From the NCBI GenBank assembly GCA_977006965.1, contig OZ345353.1, forward strand, positions 1,302,001-1,366,000: a DNA stretch of 64,000 nt, read 5' to 3'. Below the pieces are notes generated by a model that saw only the letters and a list, made by a program, of their open reading frames with translations, did no database searches and was not told the origin of the DNA. Positions 52,652-63,100 of the stretch are shown here, one piece after another; position 1 is the stretch's first letter, and each line of letters starts with the position of its first letter. Both the position numbers and the translations under genes were made by a program. Source of the stretch: Phymatolithon calcareum. Taxonomy: Eukaryota; Rhodophyta; Florideophyceae; Hapalidiales.

Positions 52652-53217
52652 TTTGGGGAGTGTGGGTCTTCTATTCTTGTCGAAAATCCGTTCGGGGAGT
52701 CCACTGCGAGTCAACCGAATTTAACTGTCGAGGCAATCTGTCCCGTATAAGAAATTCCTTCGAGTCAATGTGACCCGGACCTTGATCGGGGGATGGCTCA
52801 ATGGCCGTATTCCTCTTGTGGCGTTTTGGTACACCTGAACCTGCAGTCGGCAACACGCACTGCAAGACGCTTTGTGGTATCCTGAGGTAGGCCCGACAAG
52901 AAAACCGAGGGTAATCAAGCAAGGAGACAGAACAGAAACCCTTGTGGTGTTTTGGTACACCTGAGCCTGCAGCCGGCAACGCGCACGGCAAGACTCTATA
53001 ACACTTTCTGAACGGGCCTCACTCAAAAACCAGAGGTAATTGAGCAAGGAACCGAACAGGAAGCTCGTGAACAATGACAGGCAAGTCCCCTGGAGCGGGC
53101 CTTGCGAGAAAACCAGAGGTAATCAAGCAAGGATGCGCAACCAGGAGAAGATCGGGGGCGAAGGATGAGCCCCGGAGACGACGATGATGATGAAGCGCGG
53201 TGGTGATCAAGCGCTGA
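52652..53217. other. Copia-2 5' leader between gag and primer-binding site
   Basis: Noncoding leader with two imperfect direct repeats (a TTTTGGTACACCTGA.CCTGCAG unit at about 52825-52846 and 52952-52973, and AACCAGAGGTAAT units near 53028 and 53111). No gene. Confidence 0.6.
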
Positions 53218-53231
53218 CTGGGCCCATAACC
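53218..53231 (-). other. Copia-2 primer-binding site matching the tRNA-iMet anticodon arm
   Basis: The plus strand reads CTGGGCCCATAACC, the sequence of the anticodon stem-loop of eukaryotic initiator tRNA-Met (CAT = anticodon). It directly abuts the 5' LTR. Priming would use an internal tRNA fragment, as known for Drosophila copia, and not the tRNA 3' end. Confidence 0.75.
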
Positions 53232-53676
53232 TGTTGGAGGAAGGTTAGGGAATGGATGAGGAGAGTGGAAAAGTTTTGTTGAAAGAAAATGGTTGAGTAG
53301 AAGCTGAGATAGGTGAGAATGTGTTCCTTGGTTTATTCATTTGGCGGACCTCAGGAATGGCATACATAGGCCTGAGAATCCGACCAGACAAAGTAAAAGC
53401 CTTAGTCGACGACGGAGACACTCTAACCCTAAACAAATTTGTCATAATATCATATGACACGTGTGACATGAAAAAATCAAAAAATATCTACTGAGAGAGG
53501 GGAGTATGATTATCATACTCTTATCATACTTTGGCACGTGTCACTGCCAATCTTCTTGATTCAAAGTTCTGAGACACTTCGACTTTCGACTTGACACGTG
53601 TACACGTGTACCGAGATCATACCTTGATATTGAATTGTGTTCGCGACTAGAGCTCCAAGGAATCACACTTCCAACA
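53232..53676 (-). repeat. Copia-2 5' LTR (right on plus strand)
   Basis: 445 bp; differs from 47576-48019 by about six bases and one extra T. Followed by the target duplication GCCGC at 53677-53681. Confidence 0.92.
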
Positions 53677-55652
53677 GCCGCTTGGCCGCGTTTGGCTATC
53701 CCGGCCCGTTCTGCGGTTGCCCCGTCGGGGTTTTGGCTACTCGGTCGATACAGATGCCTGCGACCATCAAATTGGCTGTGTGCTCTTGCAAACACACGAA
53801 GACGGTAAGCGATACCCGCTGGGCTTCTAAAGTCGACAGCCTCCGACCGGCAGAGAAAGACTACTCTGCGGGTGAGAAGGAATGCCTGGCCATCATATGG
53901 GCCGTACAGATCCTCCAACCGTACCTCCAATTGGAGGAGTTTGATCTGTTTACCGATCACCAGGCGCTCTGCTGAATTTTCAGCCTCGCCGATGGGTCAA
54001 ATCGCCTCGCACGTTGGCGTCTTGTTTTGATGGGGCATCGCTTCAAGGTGCATTACAAGAAAGGCGCCGAGAATACGATCGCCGACACCATCTCGCGTTT
54101 ACCCACGTACGGCGATTGTCTATTCGGACCAGAGCTGGACATTCCCTGCCAAGCAGTTGAAACCGCGATCGGAAAGGGGCAAACACGTGACCCACCGGAT
54201 CAAGGCGACTTTGAATGGGTGGAGGACTTCTCCTCCTTCGCAGAAGACTTGGCCCCACCAGCTTCGCTGGTTGCGACGGTCGTCTAAGCATCGGACCACA
54301 GCCCAATCTCGATTTGAGAGTACATCGAGGCCCAGTCTGCCGACCCCTGGTGCTGCGTACTCGCACCAAAGGGGGACGACGGCCGGTCGGCCAGTTTCAA
54401 GCGTGACGACCGCGTCCTTCTGGTTCGGGTGGCTCCCCTTGACCTTTCACACCAGATCGTTGTTGCCCCGGCCTTGAGGCCCCGTGTGTTGCACTTGGCG
54501 CATTACCCGCGGCTTGCGGGCCATCCGGACATTACTCGATTGTACCAGACCTTGCGCAGAGAATTCTACTGGCCGTACATGGCCCTTGACGTTGTACGCA
54601 CGGCGCGATCATGCACCCCATGCGCAAAGGAGCGCGTAAAGCTCCGCCGCCACAGTCAATGGTTGAAGCTGTTCCCTGCATCCCAGCCTTTGGAGTTCGT
54701 CTCTATCGACATCCTCGGTCCGTTCCGCAAGACCAAAGACGGACACGAGAGCTTGTTGGTCATCACGGACCGCTATTCAAAGCTCACGCGAGCAGTCCCG
54801 CTCAAGTCCACAACGGCGCACGCAGTGGCCTCGGCCATTTGTAACCACTGGGTATTTGCTTACGGACCGCCGGTGTAGCTTTTGTCGGACAATGGCCAGC
54901 AGTTCGCATCCAAACACTTTCAGGCCGTTTGTCAGACCCTAGGAATTCGGAATCTATTCACTGCGGCTTACCATCCGCAGACTAACGGCCAAGCGTAACG
55001 ATACAATCGCACCATACTCGCGGCCTTGCGCGCGTTCGTGACAAAGCACCTTGACGACTGGGATCGCTTTGCAGGCGCGCTGTCGTCTGGGTACAGTACC
55101 CAGAATCATAGCGCCACGGGGTTCAGTCCCTTTGAACTCACGGTCAGTCGACCACCGGTGCACTTGGCCATCCAAAACGTGGCCTCAACTGGTAAACCTC
55201 ACCCTCGCCTGCAACGAGAGCAATTTTTGGCGCGCCTCAAGGCCCTCATGGCCACTGCGGGGAAAAATATCTGTCGCGCCGAAGCACGGTACAAAGCCAA
55301 CTTCGACAAGGCCGTGAAACCTTCCGCAGAAGACATCCGCCCCGGAACGTTCGTCTTCTTACGGCGCGAGGCCCCCACGAAGGAGGACCCCGAACGGAAC
55401 AAGCTCGCGTCCCTCGTAACTGGGCCCTATCGAGTCGTAAAGACCTCGGCGAAGAACGTCGTCATCATCAACGCATCGGGCATTGACGACGCCGTCCCTC
55501 GCGACCGCGTGGTCCTTGCACCAACTCCGCCCGACGGGCTGCCACTAGTCGCCGACGACCGCACTCTAGAGGAGCGTCGACGTGAGGAGCGCCATCGGGG
55601 CGTCGCGGTCCAGGCCCCACTAAACGAAGAACCCGAAGCGACGCAGGAAGGA
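53677..55652 (+). pseudogene. Gypsy-A RNase H remainder and integrase, with four or more stops
   Basis: RNase H resumes after Copia-2 with YSAGEKECLAIIWAV and FDLFTDHQAL, a TGA at 53973-53975, then NTIADTISRLP. Integrase follows: zinc region HLAHYPRLAGHPD..CTPC, core Asp in FVSIDILGPF (about 54709), TAG at 54876-54878, LLSDNGQQF, and TAA at 54996-54998. The TAA sits where the catalytic Glu of the DDE triad is expected (NGQA-E-R-N). The remaining C-terminal domain, with the GPYR block, runs to 55652. Confidence 0.85.
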
Positions 55653-55830
55653 TAAAACTCCAATTGTGAAGAGTATGTCATTGACCGCTTGATCGCTTAC
55701 GATCCCGCCTTAAACCGAATACGAACACGCTGGTTCAGGCACGGCGCGGAAGACGACTCCTGGCAACGTCCGGACAGCGTCCCCTTGCACAAGTTGCGCT
55801 CCTTCTTCCGCAAGCTCAAAGGAGGAATCC
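55653..55830 (+). pseudogene. Gypsy-A chromodomain-like tail
   Basis: It lies in the same frame as integrase, after a TAA at 55653-55655. The stretch EEYVIDRLIAYD..RIRTRWF..EDDSWQRPDSV (55668-55800) has the chromodomain pattern: a Glu/Val-Ile start strand, a W-containing second strand, E-D-x-x-W and a final helix (LHKLRSFFRKL). Chromoviruses use this domain to choose chromatin targets. The second aromatic cage position looks altered (WF in place of W-x-G-Y), so methyl-lysine binding is uncertain. Confidence 0.6.
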
Positions 55831-55949
55831 CGGAAAAGGTTATCGGTGCCTGCGCGACGGCGTGCGACAGTAACCTGGGGCGCTGTATCGCGCCCTGGAC
55901 CACTCCTTTTGTTCCGGCAGGGACACTATTAGGAGAGCCCGCACTCTTC

Positions 55950-55966
55950 TTAAGGAGGGGAGGGGT
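55950..55966 (+). other. Second polypurine tract in Gypsy-A
   Basis: TTAAGGAGGGGAGGGG closely copies the tract just before the right LTR (TTTAAGGAGGGGAGGG, 58010-58024). It lies about 2.06 kb upstream of it, between pol and the antisense gene. It could be an internal plus-strand primer site or a relic of how the antisense gene was added. Confidence 0.5.
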
Positions 55967-56184
55967 CGGGATGGGGGGCAGAGGATTTGGACGGAAGAGC
56001 CCTTGCGACTTCATTGGATCGCCCGCTTTCATACGTAACATCCTGTCAAGCTGTTTGGGCTCTCCTAGAATGGACGTACGGGGTCATAAGTATTTCTGGA
56101 CAAATGGCCTAAGTCGGCCTGCGTTCTTCAATCAATATCAAATGGCCAAAATCGGACTAAAGTACAAACGTACGTCTAACAAAT

Positions 56185-57717
56185 CTAACAGGTGTGGGCA
56201 GAATGGATCCGGCGCGGCAGCAGATCGCGCGTGGCCCAATATACCAATCGAAGAGCCTCGATTGCGGCCTCTTTTCCGGCCTGGTCGCGAACATGGGCAA
56301 ATCCACGCGCGATGGCGGCAACAACCTTCGAACAAGGCCCACACCACCGTGGACACTTCCTCATCATCAACCCAGTATAGGTCCTTGCACTCCAAGGAAG
56401 AAGGGCCAATCGCGTTAAACAACTTGTGAATCCTAGAATCCGTGAACACCCCGACGGCCATGTCAATCACCTCCTGGCCCACCATTACAGAGGGGTTCGC
56501 GACACAAGAGAGACGCCTTGGTCGTCGATGATCTCCACGGCCTGAGAGGCCCAACGAGCAGTACGAAGCGCACGATTCACAGCGCTTTCCGGATCCTCGG
56601 TCTCGGCGGAAGATGATCGAACGCCCTTGATGACCTCCTGGACAGCCGTTCCAGTCGAAACATCGAAGAAGTCCAGAGGCCCTTCCGGTGCGAAGTTTGC
56701 CCTCGGATGGGGTTGAGCACCGTCATCCTCGTCGCAAGGCTCCTCGACAGTCACACTGGTGAAGAAGCGGAGCAAGGGGCGCTCAACCGTGAGCATGAAG
56801 CCACATCGACCGGGCTGGTACATGCGAATGGCCACCATGGCCGGAGAGGTGGCCTCATCATCATTCTTCTTAGGGACATCTTCGTTGCCATCCCTTCGCC
56901 GCTTCGCGCGGCATTCCGCTTCGACATTCTCGCTCGCACTGCCGGCAGTGGAAGTGGCCGCGGCAGCCATGCGGTCGGCCTTGGCCAAGCCCCGAAGGGC
57001 ATCGAAGTCATGTCCGTTCCAGGACCGAGGACGGGTGACGCGGCCGGAATGTTCTTCGCGGAAGGCGCCGAGAGCGCCGGTGTAAATCCCGCCGCGCAAG
57101 GTGGCGTAGCCACCTCCGAGCATGTCTCGCAGTACGGCGGGGGACCACGAACGGATATCCCAGGGGACAAAATCCCCGTTGCGGTATATGGGAGCGCCAA
57201 CGTCATTGCGCAGGGGCCAAACAGTTCTGGCGGGATCCACCTTTGACCAATGAATGGTCTTGATGGCGGCGAGAAGGGCCTCAAGTCGACGGCCGGCCGG
57301 CACGTCACCTCCAAGAAGGAAAGTACAGCCGATACGGCGCACGGCGGCCACTAAGGCAGGTGGCAGCCACCAGACCCGGGCGTTCGAGCCAAGAAGGTGG
57401 GCCTCCGTCATGATCGCATGCGCAACATTGCGTACCCACTGCGCGAAGAATGCCACCCAGAGGCAATGGGCAACCGCACCCCGACGCCAGGCCGTCTCTT
57501 GCTCGCGATAAGGGCACTTTGTCATCTCCAGTCCCCAACAGCGCAGCACGGTCGGCATGTCAACGCGAAGCCCGTGGGCACTTCGAAGCGGTGCCACCCT
57601 TCGGGGACGGGGACCTCCCCTTCCGAGCTTGGTCGCCCTATCGTACAGGGCCCGGCGCCAGCTCCAGCGGCGCGGGTGGGGCCAATCGGCTGCGCAGCCT
57701 AGTGCGGGGCCTTCCAA
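56185..57717 (-). pseudogene. Antisense accessory gene of Gypsy-A, about 500 codons, unknown product
   Basis: On the minus strand a 410-codon frame runs from 57717 (first ATG at 57558) to 56485. The likely continuation is in other frames: a VANPSVMVGQEVIDMAVGVF segment (56138-56554 frame) and an AIARGFAHVRDQAGKEAAIE segment (56185-56466 frame). The protein would therefore be about 500 residues, now broken by two shifts. The N-terminal part is Trp/Arg/Ala-rich, with FFAQWVRNVAHAIM and FLLGGDVPAGRRLEALLAAI; the middle is charged (KRRRDGNED). I recognise no family. Antisense extra frames near the 3' LTR are known in some plant Tat-type Gypsy elements, but similarity to those cannot be judged here. 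Confidence 0.55.
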
Positions 57718-58024
57718 GTTCCGAGTAACGCGTTGCCGCCATTCCGGCGAGGACTCGACGTCTCATGGCACGATGACGTTGAGCCGCGAAATAACCCAGC
57801 ACACCATGACGGATCACGCGTCTTGTTGGGGAACAGGTGGACGTCTTCTTCGAGGAGGAACGGTCAGAGCAACTCGCTCGAAATATGTCCCTCTTTCTGC
57901 AATTCTGGCCTTCTAAAAGGACTCCTCGGGCGAAATGAACGCCGTTTCGCAGTGAAGGGGTAAGGGCCTCGTCCCTGGTGACTCGTCTGCCTCGCCGAAT
58001 GCTGCGGCTTTAAGGAGGGGAGGG

Positions 58025-58519
58025 TGTAGTAGTATGGATGGGTGGCCCTGAGGCCTTGCTTTTCCCCGACCATTACAGCCCACATGGGCTTACTCACTGT
58101 GCCCTCGACTCCGTCGTCCCCTCCGTTTAGGTTTATTTCTAGTATGATAAGACCGATTTAGTAGTATATGGCGGGCTTTTGGCCGCCGGCCCTCAGTAAA
58201 AGGGGCAACCCGTGTTTGGTCCAGATCGACCGTTTTCAGTTCCAACCTTCGCGGACCTTTCGCCTCAGGAAGGCCTCGCGTACGACCTCAACTCTGCGCC
58301 GTCGGTCAAACCTCGGTCCTTGGACCCTCGCCTCTGTGTCTGCGTACGGACGTTCGTGTCCTCTTGCGATTGGACCCCAAGTCCGTGTGTGTGTTTTTCT
58401 GTTTGCTCTGCCACTATCCTCCATCGGGAGAGACCAATCGCTGGAGACTTGCACGGCCTCAACAGCCAACCGTTCCCGAACTACTTAGTGGCTTCGAGCC
58501 GCCGATCTGCGCTACGACA
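58025..58519 (+). repeat. Gypsy-A right LTR
   Basis: 495 bp, starts TGTAGTAGTATGG, ends GCTACGACA, and is followed by CAGT, which also precedes the left LTR. Confidence 0.9.
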
Positions 58520-58830
58520 CAGTTATCCGTTCCAAGCAATGGGTCAACCATGGAACCCAGTTCCATCAATCAGTTTGGCATCGTCGGTACAACCACCCCT
58601 GCTGAAACGCATTACGGAAACACGTACGCATGCCCACCGCAACATCATCAACAGTTCAGAGGACACCTTTCGGGCCAGGGAAACTCTCAGTGAAAACGTA
58701 GACGTACTCCACAGGAGCTCGCAGAACTCAAGCGACGCACAAGATATATGTACTGCGATGAGAAGGGCATTGGAGGCAAGAGTTCCCGAATCGCAGGCGA
58801 ACGACAACAGACGCGGTTAAGGCTCGGGTT

Positions 58831-60058
58831 ATGAATAGAGGGAATAATAATGTTGCTTTGCCAGACGTTCTTTGTGTCATGTCGCAAGAAGACGACTACT
58901 ATTTGGACTATCTCGCAAGTACTGTCGTGGAACTACTGGACAATTTTCAACAGCCAATATCGTATTCTTCCGCAATTGAAAGCTTCCACAATCACATGAA
59001 TGAGCAAGCAATCGATACTGATGCGCAAGTTATGCTTTTTAACGCTTTTGACCGCCTCGTCGCTGGAGAAACCGAGCACGTTGCAGACATATCGAACTCC
59101 GCAATACCTACCCTTACCAACTATTATGCTTCATATTTCTATGATCCCATGCTCTCCAGTACCGACATTTTCACGATACCCTTGTCCATGAATTACCTTG
59201 AAGAGCATTTCCGTCGAGCACAGTCTGAAAACAATACAAAGCCGTCTGTGTCGTTTTACGGAGCACTGCTCGACACCGTTGCCCAAAAATCTGTAATGGG
59301 AAAACCTCAAGCTCTTGCGTATTGCAAGCTGAATGGGGATTACGTTTTCTCCATGGCCCTCGTCATCGCGTTTCAAATTCGGCATCAATGTCACGGAATC
59401 TATAGGGACGATCACTATCATCATCCCGAACCCATCGAAGACCATTGTAGAGAAAATTGACGTGGTTCCGCATGACATCCCGTGCTTATTTGGCCTGGAC
59501 TTACTCGACAAGTGCGGATTACAATTCCTGAATGTAACAAATGAACTGGAAAGTGTACGAGGAAAATGGCGCCTACCAGTAACTCTTCAATATTGGCACT
59601 TGTATTTTACTTGGTCAGAATTCTCATCAACATTCTATTCCAAACCGCAGCTCGAGCGACTACACAAGCACCTTGTTCACCCCATCACTACTCTGCTCTA
59701 CAACCTTCTACAATGCACGGACCGTGACAATGTATCTCCCGAAACGAAGGCGATGCTAGATGAAATTTCGAAAGTGTGCTCCACATGCACGCAATATTCT
59801 CGGAGGCAAATTTCATTCCAGATCCGCGACACCGCGACAGTCGTCTTCAACCATGAAATCAAACTGGATATAATGTACCTGCGCCACTCCAAAAACATTT
59901 CCAAGCCTGTCTTACATATCGCCGATGCCGGAACAAAGTTCAGCGCCGCAGCATTTCTTCTTGACGTGAAGACTTCAACCATATGGAACACATTCCTGAA
60001 GATTTGGTCGACGGTATACATTGGCTTCGCTGAATCAATGCTCACAGATCAAAGGTAG
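58831..60058 (+). pseudogene. Copia-1 protease-like and integrase N-terminal regions
   Basis: Two overlapping frames (58831-59460 and 59333-60058). The first ends in a region with no clear domain. The second has a retropepsin-like end (DIPCLFGLDLLDKCGLQF), then the integrase zinc region (LHKHLVHPITT, then CSTCTQYSR) and a first core Asp (IKLDIMYL). It reaches LTDQ, the second Asp, before a stop at 60058. The frame change at about 59400 and the stop make it non-functional as it stands. Confidence 0.7.
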
Positions 60059-60063
60059 TTTTT

Positions 60064-62223
60064 TTGTCAGCAGAATGGGCATACGCATGCGAACTCACTG
60101 GGATATCTCTTAGACATACCGGAACAGAATCACACAACTCCCTCGGAATTGGGGAAAAGTACCATGACACTCTTCGAAGGATTTACCAGAAGCTTCAAAG
60201 CGAGTTTAGACATCTTCCCTGTGATCTCCTACTATCCATGTTCACAAGGGCCATGAATGATTACGTAGGACCCCATGGACTCGTACGCACATTGTTGGTT
60301 TTCGGAGTAATGTCCAGACTGCCATATATCTCGAAAAAGGATCTGCCGCGCGAACGTCTTCGCGCAATTATTTCAGCACGAAATGAGTACGAGAAAATCT
60401 TCAGCAGCGAAGTTATCAACCGCGGTTTGCGCAAGAATGTGCCGCCGGCTGCAAATCACGTGTACCAACTGGGTGATTTTGCTTATGTCTTCAGGGATAA
60501 CTTGAAGCAATACACAGGCCCACACATGATTGCCCGACTTGATGGAAAGGCAGCCTATCTGCACGTTGGTGAGAGCACCGATCCAAGACAGTTCAACATC
60601 GCGCAACTCAAACCGTCCAAATTGCCATCTCATCCGCCCGGCTCGAGGCATGTCACACCAAACTCACATGCGCTTGATATAAACCTCGTCGAGACTGTGG
60701 CAGATGACGATCCGCGAGCTAAGGACTTCGGAGAGCCCGACCGTAAAGAGATGCATGGACTTGCATCGTGTGTCGTATTTAAAATTGTCAAGCGCTCGGA
60801 GGTCGGACCAAATCCGAACATTGTACCTTCGCGCCTTCTCCGTGTTATCAAACACCTTGCCGATGGCACCAAAGAGACGAAATCTCGCTACATACTCGGT
60901 CGTCATCGGGACAAGTCGAAGCGCATGATAGTCCATTCGTCCAATAGGCTGAGGCAAAAGTCAGTTCGCGTCATTCTTGCAATTGCTACAATTCTTGGTT
61001 TTGACATTTGGAACATTGACGTTAAGTAAGCTTACCTTCAGGCCGCTGTTCCAATGCAGCGCAAAGTATATTGCAGACCATCGACGCTAGATCTCAAGGA
61101 TGATGAGATCGCGGAAAGTGTGCGTCCCCTCTACGGACTTTCCGACAGTGGTGAATATTGGCACGAAACCCTGACCAAGCACCACCTCAACGACCTCGGG
61201 ATGTTACAAACCGTTGGAGATTTTGCCCTGTTTTCCCGATCTATTAGCGGTACACTAGTTTCAATGTCCGGGACGTACGTGGACGACATACTTCAAGCAG
61301 GCACGTCGGAAGAAAAGGCGAGGCTGCGGAAAGAAATGGCAGATAAATTTGATATCAAGTCCTCGATGGACCACATATTTGAATTTTTTGGACTGGAAAT
61401 CGATTCATCCGATCCCGAATTACGCACCATGTCTCAATCTAATTACATTCAGAGACTGAAGGTTCTTCCGCGAGATTCCACATTTGCTCTCTTTCGATCT
61501 GGACGCGCCAAAATTGCGTGGACAATCCACAGTCGTCCCGATGTTTCGGCTTCTACCTCATTTGTAGCCCAAGAGACCGAAACAAGTTTTGGTCCGGACA
61601 CGATTAAGTTCCACAACTGTATTGTGAAGTACCTGCAAAGTACTGCGGACCTCAAGCTAAAATTCTTCAAGTTGGATATCAAGTCCCTCCGTCTTCTTGT
61701 GTACATTGATGCGTCTTTCAATAATTGCAAAGACCGCCGCTCGCAACTTGGACACATTATTTTCTTGGCTGATGCAACCAACAAATGCTCTGTACTAGAG
61801 TACGCTTCCCACAGTTACAGGCGCATTGCAAAATCAACATCAACTGCTGAAGCTTTTGCGTTTGTGCATGGACTCGACCATGCATTTCTCCTCAAGCACG
61901 ACCTTGAAACTCTTCTCGGACACCCAATTCCCATTCTTATGCTTGCAGAGAGTGACATTCTATTCAAGAACATAACAAGCGCGCGTTATACATCGGAGCG
62001 CCGCTTAATGATCGACATCAACTCTGCTCGCGAAGCTTACAACAACCGCAGCATGTCTAACATTGCTCTAATCAAGTCGGAGCACAATCCGCCAGACGGA
62101 CTAACAAAGGTCCGCTCCAACTCGGCTCTTCAAACTATTTTGGCAACGCACACTATTACGCACCCCATCGAACAGTCCGTCATCGATTCCGAGGCAAAAA
62201 CATTTTCTCCGGCATGCTCTTAG
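60064..62223 (+). pseudogene. Copia-1 integrase end, reverse transcriptase and RNase H
   Basis: One frame from 60064 to 62223 with a TAA at 61027-61029. It starts with the integrase third-acid block (HNSLGIGEKYHDTL) and the C-terminal integrase region. RT blocks are IWNIDVK*AYLQA, broken at the stop, then VRPLYGLSDSGEYWHETL and GTYVDDILQAG. RNase H follows: VYIDASFNNCKDRRSQLG, KSTSTAEAFAF, and the HNPPDGLTK end. The stop in DVKxAYLQA stands where Gln is usual. The order integrase before RT proves Copia type. RT lacks some blocks before YVDD, so it is also shortened. Confidence 0.85.
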
Positions 62224-62239
62224 GCATCAAAGAAGGAGA

Positions 62240-62714
62240 TGTTAAACCAAAGCTTCTGCAACCAGCTGTGCATGATGCCATGCGAGCATGCCATTCTCTC
62301 GTCTTATTGGTTGGCCAAACAGGTCAACTTTCGAGTTGAAGTTACACGTAGAGCCACTACTTACAGCAATGGTTTTCTCTCGAGATCCTCATTTCAGCTT
62401 CAGATTGAGTACTTTAGGCTGTTCAGTTTTTCCTTCCAACCGAAAGGGAGAACAGCAGAACATCAACCCAGAACAAACACCTTAATAAACAAGGACGTCA
62501 ACTTCTTATTTCCACCCCGCTTTACTTGGTGATCTGTCGAAGCAAGCAACCTCAGTTGGCTCTCTTTGCCGCGAACGCCACGATATCTTCCGTGGGTTCC
62601 CGGCATAGTAACCTCCTGTTGCATTCATTTCATTCGGCGTCGGTGTACCCCCGACGCCTCAAGTCATCCATTTCGTCTTGCCGACACCATCGGCATTCAT
62701 GACGAATTTCATCA
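62240..62714 (+). repeat. Copia-1 right LTR
   Basis: 475 bp, starts TGTTAAACCAAAGC, ends TTTCATCA, directly after the purine tract at about 62229-62239. It pairs with 40819-41293. Confidence 0.88.
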
Positions 62715-63100
62715 TTGCTGAGTGCCGATGAGTTTGACGCTGAGGTGCGCTTGTCGAAGATGAATCGATTCGATTCCACAGAGGCCTCTGTATCTTGCAT
62801 GCATGTTCTTGCACCAAGAACCAAAACGCCTTGAGAAAAGGTTACCTTCGAGAAGAGTTGTGCTTCGTGAAAACCATCTGTCACCCAGATAAACGGAAGT
62901 TGATATTCCACCATCGGTCCCACGAGGGCCTTGTAAAGTCGTACGCACATGGAATGCGAGAGTCCGCGAGCGTGGAGGCCGATTTTTTCCGGGCTTGTCA
63001 GCCGATAATTGGCAACGTCGAATATTGCGATTCTAGATGTTTCTTTCACGGAGAGGACGAGTTGGCACGGGAAGATAGTCCTTTACGGAATTCTGAGCGC
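62715..63100 (-). other. Minus-strand open frame next to the Copia-1 insertion, product unknown
   Basis: A frame open from about 63100 to the LTR edge reads in host DNA as SRIAIFDVANYRL, SMCVRLYKALVGPMVEYQLPFIW and SQGVLVLGARTCMQD. It has no ATG at its start and no motif I know. It may be the part of a gene that Copia-1 interrupted, with the remainder at 40673-40813. Confidence 0.35.

Larger units (their letters stand above)
47576..53676 (-). mobile_element. Ty1/Copia element (Copia-2), reversed, nested in Gypsy-A
   Basis: LTRs at 47576-48019 and 53232-53676 are nearly identical (about six substitutions and one indel by eye), bordered by the 5-bp duplication GCCGC (47571-47575 and 53677-53681). 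On the minus strand the order is gag, protease, integrase, RT, RNase H, as in Copia. A primer-binding site matching the anticodon arm of initiator tRNA-Met lies next to the 5' LTR, and a purine tract lies next to the 3' LTR. It carries several nonsense codons, frameshifts and a 532-bp insertion, so it is defective although recently inserted. Confidence 0.92.
42536..58519 (+). mobile_element. Ty3/Gypsy chromovirus (Gypsy-A) nested in Copia-1
   Basis: LTRs of 495 bp each (42536-43030 and 58025-58519), a purine tract AAGGAGGGGAGGG just before the right LTR, and a 4-bp CAGT on both outer sides. Inside lie gag with a zinc knuckle, protease (DTGAG), RT, RNase H, integrase and a chromodomain-like tail, in Gypsy order. 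A Copia element inserted at a GCCGC site splits the RNase H region. A long antisense frame lies between pol and the right LTR. Many stops make it defective. I count about 25 LTR mismatches by eye. Confidence 0.9.
40819..62714 (+). mobile_element. Outer Ty1/Copia element (Copia-1), split by a nested chromovirus
   Basis: It is bounded by 475-bp LTRs at 40819-41293 and 62240-62714, each starting TG and ending CA. A purine tract AAAGAAGGAGA precedes the right LTR. The flanks TTTCT (40814-40818) and TTGCT (62715-62719) match at four of five bases, a plausible decayed target duplication. Gag-like frames lie at 41432-42429 and pol from about 58830 to 62223, in protease-integrase-RT-RNase H order, which is Copia-type. 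I count about 29 mismatches between the LTRs by eye, so it is the oldest layer of the nest. Confidence 0.88.
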
